From contig JBOIEQ010000132.1 of the NCBI GenBank assembly GCA_050741255.1, positions 1-12,201 of the forward strand: 12,201 nucleotides of DNA, written 5' to 3'. Under the pieces are notes generated by a model. It did not search any database and was not told the origin of the DNA. It saw only the letters and a program-made list of their open reading frames with translations. The stretch's first letter is position 1. Each line of letters begins with the position of its first letter. Made by a program: the position numbers and the translations under genes. Positions 1 through 5,789 of this stretch are shown here, in pieces. The DNA comes from CAZXNF01 sp050741255 (lineage in GTDB: Bacteria > Pseudomonadota > Gammaproteobacteria > Burkholderiales > SG8-41).

Positions 1-60
1 GGCGAGCAGCGCAGGGACACCACGACAGTGGCGGTTCGTTGGGGCGGTTTCTCTTTGGTT

Positions 61-88
61 ACTTTCTCTTGTCCGCACAAGAGAAAGT
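61..88. repeat. Perfect 12-bp inverted repeat (hairpin), likely dispersed intergenic palindrome
   Basis: Arms ACTTTCTCTTGT (61-72) and ACAAGAGAAAGT (77-88) are exact reverse complements around a 4-base loop CCGC. It is followed by a GC-rich stem at 97-113. From memory, intergenic palindromes of this type (an A/T-rich pyrimidine/purine stem followed by a CCGG-rich stem) recur many times in Burkholderiales genomes and generate spurious short ORFs. I cannot count copies here. It may end or protect the operon mRNA. Confidence 0.7.
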
Positions 89-96
89 GACTAGCT

Positions 97-113
97 GCCG
101 GGCTACCCCCGGC
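97..113. repeat. GC-rich inverted repeat
   Basis: GCCGGG at 97-102 pairs with CCCGGC at 108-113 over a 5-base loop. It sits 8 bp from the 61-88 palindrome and is probably part of the same composite element. No T-tract follows, so it is called a repeat and not a terminator. Confidence 0.5.
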
Positions 114-145
114 GACGTTGGCTTGCGGACTCGCCCGCGCGAGCG

Positions 146-922
146 TCAGTACGAGATCCTGGCGAGAAAGCGTTCCAGCAGGGGATTGAACGCGGCGGGC
201 TGCTCGAAGTTCGGCATGTGCGCCGCGCCCTTGATCACGTGCCATTCGGCGTCCGGAATGCGCCGCGACATGAGTTCCATCTGCTCGTAGATTTCACGTT
301 CCTCGGCTTCGCCGGCGACGAGCAGCGTCGGCACGGCGATGTCCTGTACCCGGTCGGTGTGGTGCACCTCGGCCAGCAGCGCCTCTTCCTCGGCTTCGCG
401 GACATGGAGCGGCGTCTTCAGGTATTCGCTGACGGCCCACTGCCTGACCGCGGCAGGCGTGGACGGATGCAGCTGCTTGTCCACCAACCCGCGCACCACG
501 GCCTCCCAGCCTTTTTCTTTCACCGCACGGTGGAAACCGGCGACATCACGGCCGCGGCGCGAGCAGGGCGAGCCGATCAGCACCAGTCCGCGCAGGGTGG
601 CGCCGTGTTCCAGCGCGTAGAGCTGGGCAACGATGCCGCCGACGGAGCAACCGGCGAGCACGAAATCCTTCAGATCGAAAGCCGCGACCAGCGCGCGATA
701 GTCGTCGAGAAATTCACCGATACGGTAGGCGCCCGGCGGCTTTTCGGATTCGCCGTGACCGCGCAGGTCCACAGCGATCACGCGGTAGCGGTCGGAAAAG
801 TGTTCGAGCTGCGGCCGATAGAACTCGGCGCTGGCCGGCGTCGAGTGGAAGAAGATCAGGGGCTTGCCTGCGCCTGCCTCCAGATAGTGAAGGTTGGCAC
901 CGCGGATATTCACGAACGGCAT
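146..922 (-). CDS. Alpha/beta hydrolase (enol-lactonase/MhpC-like fold)
   Basis: This 258-aa cytoplasmic enzyme has the alpha/beta hydrolase fold and is of usual length for single-domain members. Visible landmarks are the VDLRGHGES strand-turn (51-59), the nucleophile elbow GCSVGG with Ser93, and a C-terminal GAAHMPNFEQP segment placing His235 as the catalytic base. Two positions differ from the common pattern. The oxyanion-hole HG is His26-Ser27, and the position that normally carries the acid Asp after strand 6 reads GEAE, with Glu207 as the likely acid. Members of this family hydrolyse enol-lactones, ring-cleavage C-C bonds or esters. As last gene of a ring-oxidation cluster it may hydrolyse a lactone, ester or ring-fission product, but the substrate cannot be told from sequence. 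It starts 8 bp after the stop of the upstream RidA gene, with only a weak AGAG ribosome site. Confidence 0.88.
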   Translation of the reverse strand: MPFVNIRGANLHYLEAGAGKPLIFFHSTPASAEFYRPQLEHFSDRYRVIAVDLRGHGESEKPPGAYRIGEFLDDYRALVAAFDLKDFVLAGCSVGGIVAQLYALEHGATLRGLVLIGSPCSRRGRDVAGFHRAVKEKGWEAVVRGLVDKQLHPSTPAAVRQWAVSEYLKTPLHVREAEEEALLAEVHHTDRVQDIAVPTLLVAGEAEEREIYEQMELMSRRIPDAEWHVIKGAAHMPNFEQPAAFNPLLERFLARISY

Positions 923-930
923 GACAGACT

Positions 931-1326
931 CTATGGCCGCCGGGCGATGAAGTCGATCTCCACGCGGGCGTGCCGGGCGAGGCCCGTGACGCCGATGCAG
1001 GTGCGGGCGGGGCGCCTGCCGAGGGGAAAATAGGAGGCGTAGACCGCGTTCATCTTCTCGTAGTCGTCGTAAAAGTGCGTGAGGAAGATGCGCGCGACGA
1101 CCACGTGTTCGAGGCCGAGCTGGCAGCCTTTCAGCACCCCGGTCAGGTTCGCCATGACCTGACGGGTCTGCGCCTCGATGCCTTCCGGATAGGGCGAGTC
1201 GTTCGCCGTGCCGGTGAAGGGCATCTGGCCCGTGACGAAGACCCAGCCGTCGGCCTCGACGGCGTGTGAGAAGGGCGCGACCGGGTCGGGGGCGCCGGCG
1301 ATCATGTGGAAGAGGGGGAGACTCAT
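931..1326 (-). CDS. RidA/YjgF/UK114-family protein, probable imine/enamine deaminase (131 aa)
   Basis: This is a small RidA-superfamily protein of normal length; the family forms trimers with active sites between subunits. The active-site Arg of E. coli RidA (Arg105) corresponds to Arg108 in PARTCIGV, and the Glu of the C-terminal motif to Glu123 in VEIDFI, so deaminase chemistry looks intact. Archetypal members hydrolyse 2-iminoacids and enamines, and some ring-degradation members act on aminomuconate-type intermediates. It differs clearly from the other RidA protein of the cluster (4216-4677), so it is not a recent duplicate. The start is uncertain: ATG at 1326 and ATG at 1305 both lack a good ribosome site. 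The upstream 87-bp gap holds an inverted heptamer array, so this gene and the hydrolase may be expressed differently from the rest. Confidence 0.9.
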   Translation of the reverse strand: MSLPLFHMIAGAPDPVAPFSHAVEADGWVFVTGQMPFTGTANDSPYPEGIEAQTRQVMANLTGVLKGCQLGLEHVVVARIFLTHFYDDYEKMNAVYASYFPLGRRPARTCIGVTGLARHARVEIDFIARRP

Positions 1327-1336
1327 GTCAAAGGCG

Positions 1337-1406
1337 GGAGTCGGAAATGGTCAATGGGAAATCGTGCGAACCGTTTCCCCATTCCCGATTGCCGATTCAC
1401 GATTCC
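1337..1406. repeat. Inverted array of 7-bp repeats (4 minus-strand + 5 plus-strand units)
   Basis: Read on the plus strand, 1372-1406 is five consecutive heptamers: CGTTTCC, CCATTCC, CGATTGC, CGATTCA, CGATTCC. Read on the minus strand from 1364 down to 1337 there are four more: CGATTTC, CCATTGA, CCATTTC, CGACTCC. A 7-bp spacer TGCGAAC (1365-1371) separates the halves. In register, 20 of 28 positions of the two halves are complementary, so an imperfect 28-bp stem with a 7-base loop can form. It fills most of the gap between the dehydrogenase stop (1414) and the RidA start (1326). No run of T follows. Function is unknown: it could be a transcript-processing or attenuating hairpin, or a dispersed repeat. 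Confidence 0.7.
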
Positions 1407-1413
1407 CCCGGGC

Positions 1414-2421
1414 TCAATACCCCAATTTCCGATCCACCGTGTACTTAAGCGGCTGCCCCTTCATGAACCGCGGCAGGTTCTCGAACCAGCGGTCGAAGAT
1501 CTTTTCGACGTAATCCGGGTAGTCGCAGGAAATGTGCGGCGTGATGAGCAGGTTCGGCACGTCCCAGATCGCGGAATCCGCCGGCTGCGGCTCCGGCTGC
1601 AGCACGTCCACCACCGCGCCGGCCAGCGTGCCTGCTTTCAGCATCTCGCACATCGCGCTGTAGTCCACCAGCGGCGCACGGCCGACGTTGATCAGGCCCG
1701 CCGAGGGTTTCAGCATCGCCAGCCGCTCGCGGCTCATGATGTTCTTGGTTTCCGGCGTGGAGGGCGTGGCGACGACCACGTAGTCCGCTTTCGCCAGCAC
1801 GCTGTCGAGCTTGGCAATCTTCAGGGCCTTGTCGGCGGGCTTGCCGGCCTTGCCGCTGCGGGTGACGCCGATCACTGTCATGCCCAGTTTCTTCGCGGCG
1901 CGGCCTGCAGCCATGCCGAGGTCGCCGAATCCGACGACCACCGCGGTCTTGCCCTTGCTGGAGGCGTAGAAGAACTGCTCCCATTTATGGGCCTGCTGGT
2001 TGGCGATCATCTTCTGGAAGCCGAAGGCCAGCATGGTGAACGCCATCAGGCAGTATTCCTCGCACTTCTCGCCATGGGCGCCGCTGTTATTCGTCAGAGT
2101 GACGTTGGCGGGCATCCAGTCCATCGGCATCAGCGCGTCCACGCCCGCGCCGGTGTTCTGGATCCAGCGCAGGTTGGGCGCGCGTTCCGCGAGGTTCTCG
2201 CGGGGCGGGTTGTTGGAGATGATCGCGTCGACCGTGGGCAGCGCGGCCTCCAGCGTGTCGTCGTCGAGGCTGTAGGTGACCTTGACGTGCTTTGCCAGCG
2301 CCTTGTGACGTTTGGCCGAGGCAGCCCAGCGTTCCATGGTGAGTTGGAAAATCGGCGGACGCGAGCGGAAGTTGCGGAGCAGCAGGTGGACTTTTTTCGG
2401 GGCTTTCTTCTTGGCGGCCAT
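1414..2421 (-). CDS. D-2-hydroxyacid dehydrogenase (NAD(P)-dependent)
   Basis: This 335-aa cytoplasmic enzyme belongs to the family that interconverts 2-oxoacids and D-2-hydroxyacids (phosphoglycerate, glyoxylate and hydroxypyruvate reductase relatives). The Rossmann motif GFGDLG is at 164-169. The catalytic set appears complete: Arg248 in INVGRAPLVD, Glu277 in DVLQPEP and His296 in TPHIS. The N-terminus is lysine-rich (MAAKKKAPKK) with no signal peptide. It starts 17 bp after the beta-subunit stop, with a weak GAGA ribosome site. In this cluster it may reduce or oxidise a 2-oxo acid released after ring cleavage or deamination. An activity on glyoxylate- or pyruvate-type products is equally possible, and I cannot assign a substrate. 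Confidence 0.92.
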   Translation of the reverse strand: MAAKKKAPKKVHLLLRNFRSRPPIFQLTMERWAASAKRHKALAKHVKVTYSLDDDTLEAALPTVDAIISNNPPRENLAERAPNLRWIQNTGAGVDALMPMDWMPANVTLTNNSGAHGEKCEEYCLMAFTMLAFGFQKMIANQQAHKWEQFFYASSKGKTAVVVGFGDLGMAAGRAAKKLGMTVIGVTRSGKAGKPADKALKIAKLDSVLAKADYVVVATPSTPETKNIMSRERLAMLKPSAGLINVGRAPLVDYSAMCEMLKAGTLAGAVVDVLQPEPQPADSAIWDVPNLLITPHISCDYPDYVEKIFDRWFENLPRFMKGQPLKYTVDRKLGY

Positions 2422-2438
2422 GGTTTCTCTATCGTTGG

Positions 2439-2957
2439 CTAAAGGGGAATGACGAGCAGGGTGTCGTAGCGCGCCGAGTCGGTGATGACCAGGCGCTTGC
2501 GGAAGTGCGCTGCGTTACCTTCGACCACCACGTCGTCGAGGTAACGGCCCGCGCTGAAGAGCGTCATTTCTCCGTCGTGCATCGTGCGGACGACGAAGTA
2601 GCCAGTCTGCGTCCGCCAGGCGCCGTGGTCGAAGCCGAGGATTTCCGTGGCGCCGATGACGTGGCGGTAGGCCTGGGGTTCGTAGACGTTGACCTCGCGG
2701 ATCGAGCTCACGCGGTCTTCCAGCATCGCGCGGTTGTCGCAGTACCACACGCCGAGCGGCCGGCCCGCGTCGAAATCGGTGCGGGTGAGGATCTGGTAAC
2801 CGGCATCCTCGGTGAACAGCGCCGGCCAGCGTTCCAGCTCGTCGTTGTCGATAATGTGGCCGTAGGCGCAGTTGAGACGGGCGATGGCGTCGCGGACGGG
2901 CAGCGGGGCGTCGATCTGCGGCGTCGCGGGGACGACGGCTGGCGCCAAGCTAGACAT
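2439..2957 (-). CDS. Aromatic-ring-hydroxylating dioxygenase, beta (small) subunit
   Basis: At 172 aa this is the normal size for the NTF2-like small subunit of alpha3beta3 Rieske non-heme iron oxygenases, which is structural and helps shape substrate range. Family-typical segments include an N-terminal helix ending in LNCAYGHIIDNDELERW, the central EDRVSSIREVNVYEP stretch and the C-terminal FRKRLVITDSARYDTLLVIPL-like strand region. From memory it most resembles NagH/AntB-type small subunits of salicylate 5-hydroxylase and anthranilate dioxygenase. Its ATG overlaps the alpha-subunit stop by 8 bp (ATGTCTAG), and GGGAG sits about 8 bases upstream, which implies coupled translation and matched subunit amounts. 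Confidence 0.93.
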   Translation of the reverse strand: MSSLAPAVVPATPQIDAPLPVRDAIARLNCAYGHIIDNDELERWPALFTEDAGYQILTRTDFDAGRPLGVWYCDNRAMLEDRVSSIREVNVYEPQAYRHVIGATEILGFDHGAWRTQTGYFVVRTMHDGEMTLFSAGRYLDDVVVEGNAAHFRKRLVITDSARYDTLLVIPL

Positions 2958-4209
2958 CCATCAGCTCCCGGTAGACCTTCCAGAAGCCGCGCACGGACGT
3001 TTCCGTCGCGCGCGTCGGCATGCCGCCCACGCCGCGGCCGCCCATTTCGAGGATGGCCACGCCATCGAGGTCACCGGCAATGCCCTTCTGCACGAAACCC
3101 CCGATCGCACCGTCTTCCATGGAGACGAGGCCGGCGGGGCCGACCAGGTTCGCCTGCTTGATGCGCACGGCGGTCTGCTCCGGCGTGTCTTCCTCGAAGC
3201 CCAGCAGCGTCCACACCAGTTCGCAGTCCCTGGGGCCGTGGGTGATGATCTGGCGGGTGCCGAGCGAGTTCAGGATCTGGTGCAGGACGAAGCCGGGAAA
3301 AATGCTCTGGATCGCGTTGGTGATCTGGTCTGGGTATTCCATCCACTGGTCGATCAGGGACGGGTCTTTCAGGCCGTAGGCTTCCTTCTGCGCGCGGATC
3401 ATGCCGGAGTCGTAGGCGGCATCGCCTTTGTCCGTGTAGCGCTTGGTGAAGGTGATGTGGTGCCAGCTCTTGTCGTCCTGGCGCGTGCCCCCTTCGGCGG
3501 ACAGCCGGTTCAGCTTGAAGGTCGAGAAGAAGGCGTGCAGCAGCGACGGATGGTAGTTGTCGCGGCTGTTCTCGACGTAGAGCTTCCAGTTGTTGTGCAT
3601 CATCTGGCTGTAGCGGCCGAGGATCTTCACCTTGCCGTAGAGGGTGCGCTCCATGTGCTCGACCATCACCGGGCCGAGGTACTCCCGCAGCGGCGGGGTG
3701 TCGTCGGCGAAGGTGCCGAAGATGAGGCCCTTGATCGTCTCCACGCGCAGACGGATCAGCTTGTGCTGCGACTTGTCGAAGTCGCCGGGCATGCCGCCCT
3801 TGTCCTGGATGCCCTTCTCGAAGGCGATCGTCTTCAGGTTGCCGTCGAAGTCGTAGATCCAGTTGTGGTACGGGCAGACGAAGTTATGCGTGCGGCTGCG
3901 CGTGCCCTTCGGCTGGTGGCAGATGATCGAACCCTTGTGGACGCAGCGGTTGACCAGCGCGTTGACCGTGCCGTCTGCCTTGCGCACCACGATCACGGGC
4001 GTGTCGCCGACCCGGTTGGTGATGTAGTCGCCCGGGTTCGGGATTTCCACTTCCAGGCCGAGGAAGCTCCACGTCCGGCCGCGGAAGATCAGGTCCTGTT
4101 CCCATTGGTAGATCCCCGCATCGCTGAAGACGTTCAGCGGCACGCGCGTGTAGCCCTCGGCGGGCCATTGCACGAGTTCCTTCAGCGGGCGGGTACCTAC
4201 AGCTTGCAC
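2950..4209 (-). CDS. Aromatic-ring-hydroxylating dioxygenase, alpha (large) subunit, NagG-like
   Basis: This 419-aa catalytic subunit of a Rieske oxygenase adds oxygen to an aromatic ring using electrons from a ferredoxin/reductase. The Rieske [2Fe-2S] ligands are Cys89-x-His91 and Cys112-x2-His115. The mononuclear iron site is His220 and His225 in the segment D-N-Y-H-P-S-L-L-H, with Asp217 as the likely inter-subunit electron bridge. Asp366 in SMEDG is the probable third iron ligand. The C-terminal QANLVGPAG segment and overall spacing recall NagG, the salicylate 5-hydroxylase large subunit, so a hydroxy- or aminobenzoate substrate is plausible but unproven. The start is GTG at 4209, because no ATG occurs before residue 140 and an in-frame stop lies two codons upstream. 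GTG at 4173, preceded by AAGGA, is an alternative. No ferredoxin or reductase gene is in this window. Confidence 0.94.
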   Translation of the reverse strand: MQAVGTRPLKELVQWPAEGYTRVPLNVFSDAGIYQWEQDLIFRGRTWSFLGLEVEIPNPGDYITNRVGDTPVIVVRKADGTVNALVNRCVHKGSIICHQPKGTRSRTHNFVCPYHNWIYDFDGNLKTIAFEKGIQDKGGMPGDFDKSQHKLIRLRVETIKGLIFGTFADDTPPLREYLGPVMVEHMERTLYGKVKILGRYSQMMHNNWKLYVENSRDNYHPSLLHAFFSTFKLNRLSAEGGTRQDDKSWHHITFTKRYTDKGDAAYDSGMIRAQKEAYGLKDPSLIDQWMEYPDQITNAIQSIFPGFVLHQILNSLGTRQIITHGPRDCELVWTLLGFEEDTPEQTAVRIKQANLVGPAGLVSMEDGAIGGFVQKGIAGDLDGVAILEMGGRGVGGMPTRATETSVRGFWKVYRELMDV

Positions 4210-4215
4210 GGGCGC

Positions 4216-4677
4216 TTACTTCAGTTCGAAGATCGCGTCGACTTCAACGGCCGCATGGCGCGGCAGCATGGCGCCGACCGCGGTGCGGGCGTGCTTGCCG
4301 GCATCGCCCATCACCTCGACGATCAGGTCGGACGCGCCGTTGATGACGGTGGGGGTATCGACGAAGTCCGGCGCCGCGTTCGAGAAGCCGCCGAGCCGCA
4401 CGCAGCGGCTGACCTTGTCGAGGTCGCCGCCGCAGGCCGCCTTGAGCGCGGCGAAGATGTTGATGCCGCAGATGCGGGCGGCGGCCTTGGCCTCGTCCAC
4501 GGTCACGCCGGCGCCGACCTTGCCGGTGCAGGTGACCTTGCCGTCCACCAGGGGGAGCTGGCCGGCGATGAAGACCAGTTTGCCGGTCACCATGAAGGGC
4601 ACATAGTTGGCGGCGGGGGTGGGGACGGCGGGCAGGGTGATGCCCAGTTCTTTCAGGCGTGCTTCGATGCGGCTCAT
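4216..4677 (-). CDS. RidA/YjgF-family protein, probable deaminase (153 aa)
   Basis: This is a longer RidA-superfamily member of the type with an extra N-terminal segment (MSRIEARLKELGITLP). The Arg of the deaminase site is Arg131 in HARTAVG, and the conserved Glu is Glu145 in VEVDAI, so it should be able to hydrolyse imines or enamines. The conserved FIAGQLPL turn is at 36-43. It lies just upstream of the oxygenase subunits: its TAA at 4216-4218 is followed by two codons and then the GTG of the alpha subunit in the same frame. The purine-rich ribosome site AAGAGGAA lies just before the ATG. The location suggests it acts on a nitrogen-containing compound linked to the oxygenase reaction; aminomuconate deaminases of aminophenol pathways are a known precedent in this superfamily. 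Confidence 0.92.
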   Translation of the reverse strand: MSRIEARLKELGITLPAVPTPAANYVPFMVTGKLVFIAGQLPLVDGKVTCTGKVGAGVTVDEAKAAARICGINIFAALKAACGGDLDKVSRCVRLGGFSNAAPDFVDTPTVINGASDLIVEVMGDAGKHARTAVGAMLPRHAAVEVDAIFELK

Positions 4678-4701
4678 GCTTTCCTCTTGGTGTGGATGGA
4701 A

Positions 4702-5688
4702 CTACTTGATCGTCTTGGACTGCTGGTACGGCCCCGTCACGAAACTGCTGTCGAGCGGGTCCACTTTCAGCGAGCCGGCGGCCTTGAATATTTCTGCCTG
4801 CTTTTTCAGCGCGGCGATGTCGGCGGGCTCGAAGGAGGCGATGTAGAGGTCATCCCAGACGGCGGCGTAGGCCTTCGCGTCGTCGGCCGGCATGTTGGCG
4901 GCCTTCTGCAGGATCTCGGCGACGAGCGGCTTGTTCTTCAAGCCGAGTTCGTTGGCCTTGCGCAGGCCCGCGATGAACTTGGCCACGGCCCCCGGGTTCT
5001 TCGCGAGGTAGTCGCTGTTGACGATGGTCACCGCGAGAATCGGGGGCGCATTCGCCTTGGTCAGTTTTTTCCATTCCGAGACGTAATCGCCGAGCACGCG
5101 CAGCTTCACTTCATTCATCTGCGCGACGGTGGTCGCGCGCACGGCGCCGACATCGATCTGCTTCTGCGCGATGAACTGGGCGAGGACGGTCTCCGTGCCG
5201 GGGACCGCCGTGTAGTCGGCGAGCTTGAGGCCGTAGTTGAACTCCAGCAGCGCGGTGCCGAGCGAGTAGGTGGCGCTGCCCGGCGGCGACATGCCGATCT
5301 TCTTGCCCTTGAAGTCGGCGAAGGACTTGATGGGCGAGTCCGCGAGCACCACGAACTTGACCTGCGCGATGTGCGTGTTGAGGACGATCTTGATGGGCGC
5401 GCCATCCGCGGCGACGGCGATGGCGCCGGCCGACGGTGCGCCGAACGACAGGTCGATGGCGCCGGTGGCGACAGCGCGCAGCGGCGCGTTGACGTCGGAG
5501 AACTTCACCCATTCGACCTCGAGGCCTTCTTTTTCGAGCAGCTTCTGGGTTTCCAGGACCGAGCCCTGGCCCAGCGAGAGGCCGCTGGACCAGTAGCCGA
5601 CCTTGATCTTCTGTGCGCCGGCGGGGAGGGCGGTCAAGGCGAGGGCGAGGGCGGCGAGGGTGGTGCGCATCCAGAGGCTGAGGTTCAT
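4702..5688 (-). CDS. ABC transporter periplasmic substrate-binding protein (NMT1/TauA/SsuA-type)
   Basis: This is a 328-aa exported binding protein of the nitrate/sulfonate/taurine/aromatic uptake class. The start is set at ATG 5688 and not the upstream in-frame ATG at 5751: AAGGAG lies 6 bases before 5688, and residues 1-25 (MNLSLWMRTTL..LPAGA) form a clean signal peptide, cut before QKIKVGYW. Family features include the KVGYWSS first strand, FGAPSAGAIAVAADG in lobe 1 and GKKIGMSPPGS at the hinge-proximal loop. Together with the ATPase at 9981-10769 it would form an importer, although five genes separate the two and no permease gene is in view. Related Burkholderiales systems import phthalate-type acids. 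The ligand here is unknown. Confidence 0.9.
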   Translation of the reverse strand: MNLSLWMRTTLAALALALTALPAGAQKIKVGYWSSGLSLGQGSVLETQKLLEKEGLEVEWVKFSDVNAPLRAVATGAIDLSFGAPSAGAIAVAADGAPIKIVLNTHIAQVKFVVLADSPIKSFADFKGKKIGMSPPGSATYSLGTALLEFNYGLKLADYTAVPGTETVLAQFIAQKQIDVGAVRATTVAQMNEVKLRVLGDYVSEWKKLTKANAPPILAVTIVNSDYLAKNPGAVAKFIAGLRKANELGLKNKPLVAEILQKAANMPADDAKAYAAVWDDLYIASFEPADIAALKKQAEIFKAAGSLKVDPLDSSFVTGPYQQSKTIK

Positions 5689-5694
5689 CGGGTG

Positions 5695-5700
5695 CTCCTT
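5695..5700 (-). promoter_or_regulatory. Strong Shine-Dalgarno for the ABC substrate-binding protein
   Basis: AAGGAG on the minus strand, 6 bases before ATG 5688. It fixes the start at the signal peptide and rejects the 21-codon-longer reading from 5751. Confidence 0.8.
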
Positions 5701-5722
5701 GTGATGATCGTGAAAGGGAGGA

Positions 5723-5751
5723 ATTGTGTCCGGGGACCGGGTGCCCGGCAA
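5723..5751 (-). promoter_or_regulatory. Candidate internal sigma70 promoter ahead of the ABC binding protein
   Basis: On the minus strand TTGCCG (5746-5751, 4 of 6 to TTGACA) is followed after exactly 17 bp by CACAAT (5723-5728, 4 of 6 to TATAAT). A transcript would begin near 5716, giving a leader of about 28 bases. The 101-bp gap is one of only two gaps in the cluster long enough for a promoter. Both boxes are weak matches, so the call is tentative. Confidence 0.3.
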
Positions 5752-5775
5752 CCGTGAAAACTAGCAGCAACCGTG
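5748..5775. repeat. 9-bp direct repeat GCAACCGTG, spaced 19 bp
   Basis: GCAACCGTG occurs at 5748-5756 and again at 5767-5775, start to start 19 bp (nearly two helical turns), overlapping and lying upstream of the candidate -35 box. That spacing would suit a regulator binding to one face of the DNA, but two 9-bp copies could also be chance. Confidence 0.35.
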
Positions 5776-5789
5776 CCTGTTCACGACCC

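Larger units (their letters stand above)
1..145. other. Non-coding tail downstream of the gene cluster, rich in hairpins
   Basis: This stretch follows the stop codon of the last minus-strand gene. I see no credible gene in it: the short plus-strand reading frame starting near 39 only reads through palindromes. It holds three stacked inverted repeats. A perfect 12-bp stem lies at 61-88, a 6-bp GC stem (GCCGGG/CCCGGC) at 97-113, and a 5-bp stem (CTCGC/GCGAG) at 130-143. The octamer TTTCTCTT occurs at 48-55 and again at 63-70, so the right arm of the long stem could pair with either copy. The region may serve as the 3' end of the operon transcript, but no run of T follows the stems on either strand, so a classical intrinsic terminator is not shown. 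Confidence 0.6.

Noticed and set aside
61..113. Rho-independent terminator for the operon
   Set aside because: The stems are good but no T-run follows on either strand, so it is listed as a repeat.
39..290. Short plus-strand ORF over the downstream palindromes
   Set aside because: Its first part translates the hairpin element and the rest is antisense to the hydrolase; spurious ORFs of this kind are expected from such repeats.
1337..1406. CRISPR array
   Set aside because: Units are 7 bp, contiguous without spacers, and arranged head-to-head; no cas genes are present.
2872..5757. A 961-codon open frame on the plus strand opposite the oxygenase, RidA and binding-protein genes
   Set aside because: It lies antisense to four genes with clear family motifs, has an Asp/Val/Gly/Ala/Arg-rich composition with no recognisable domain, and is explained by high GC at third codon positions of the real genes.
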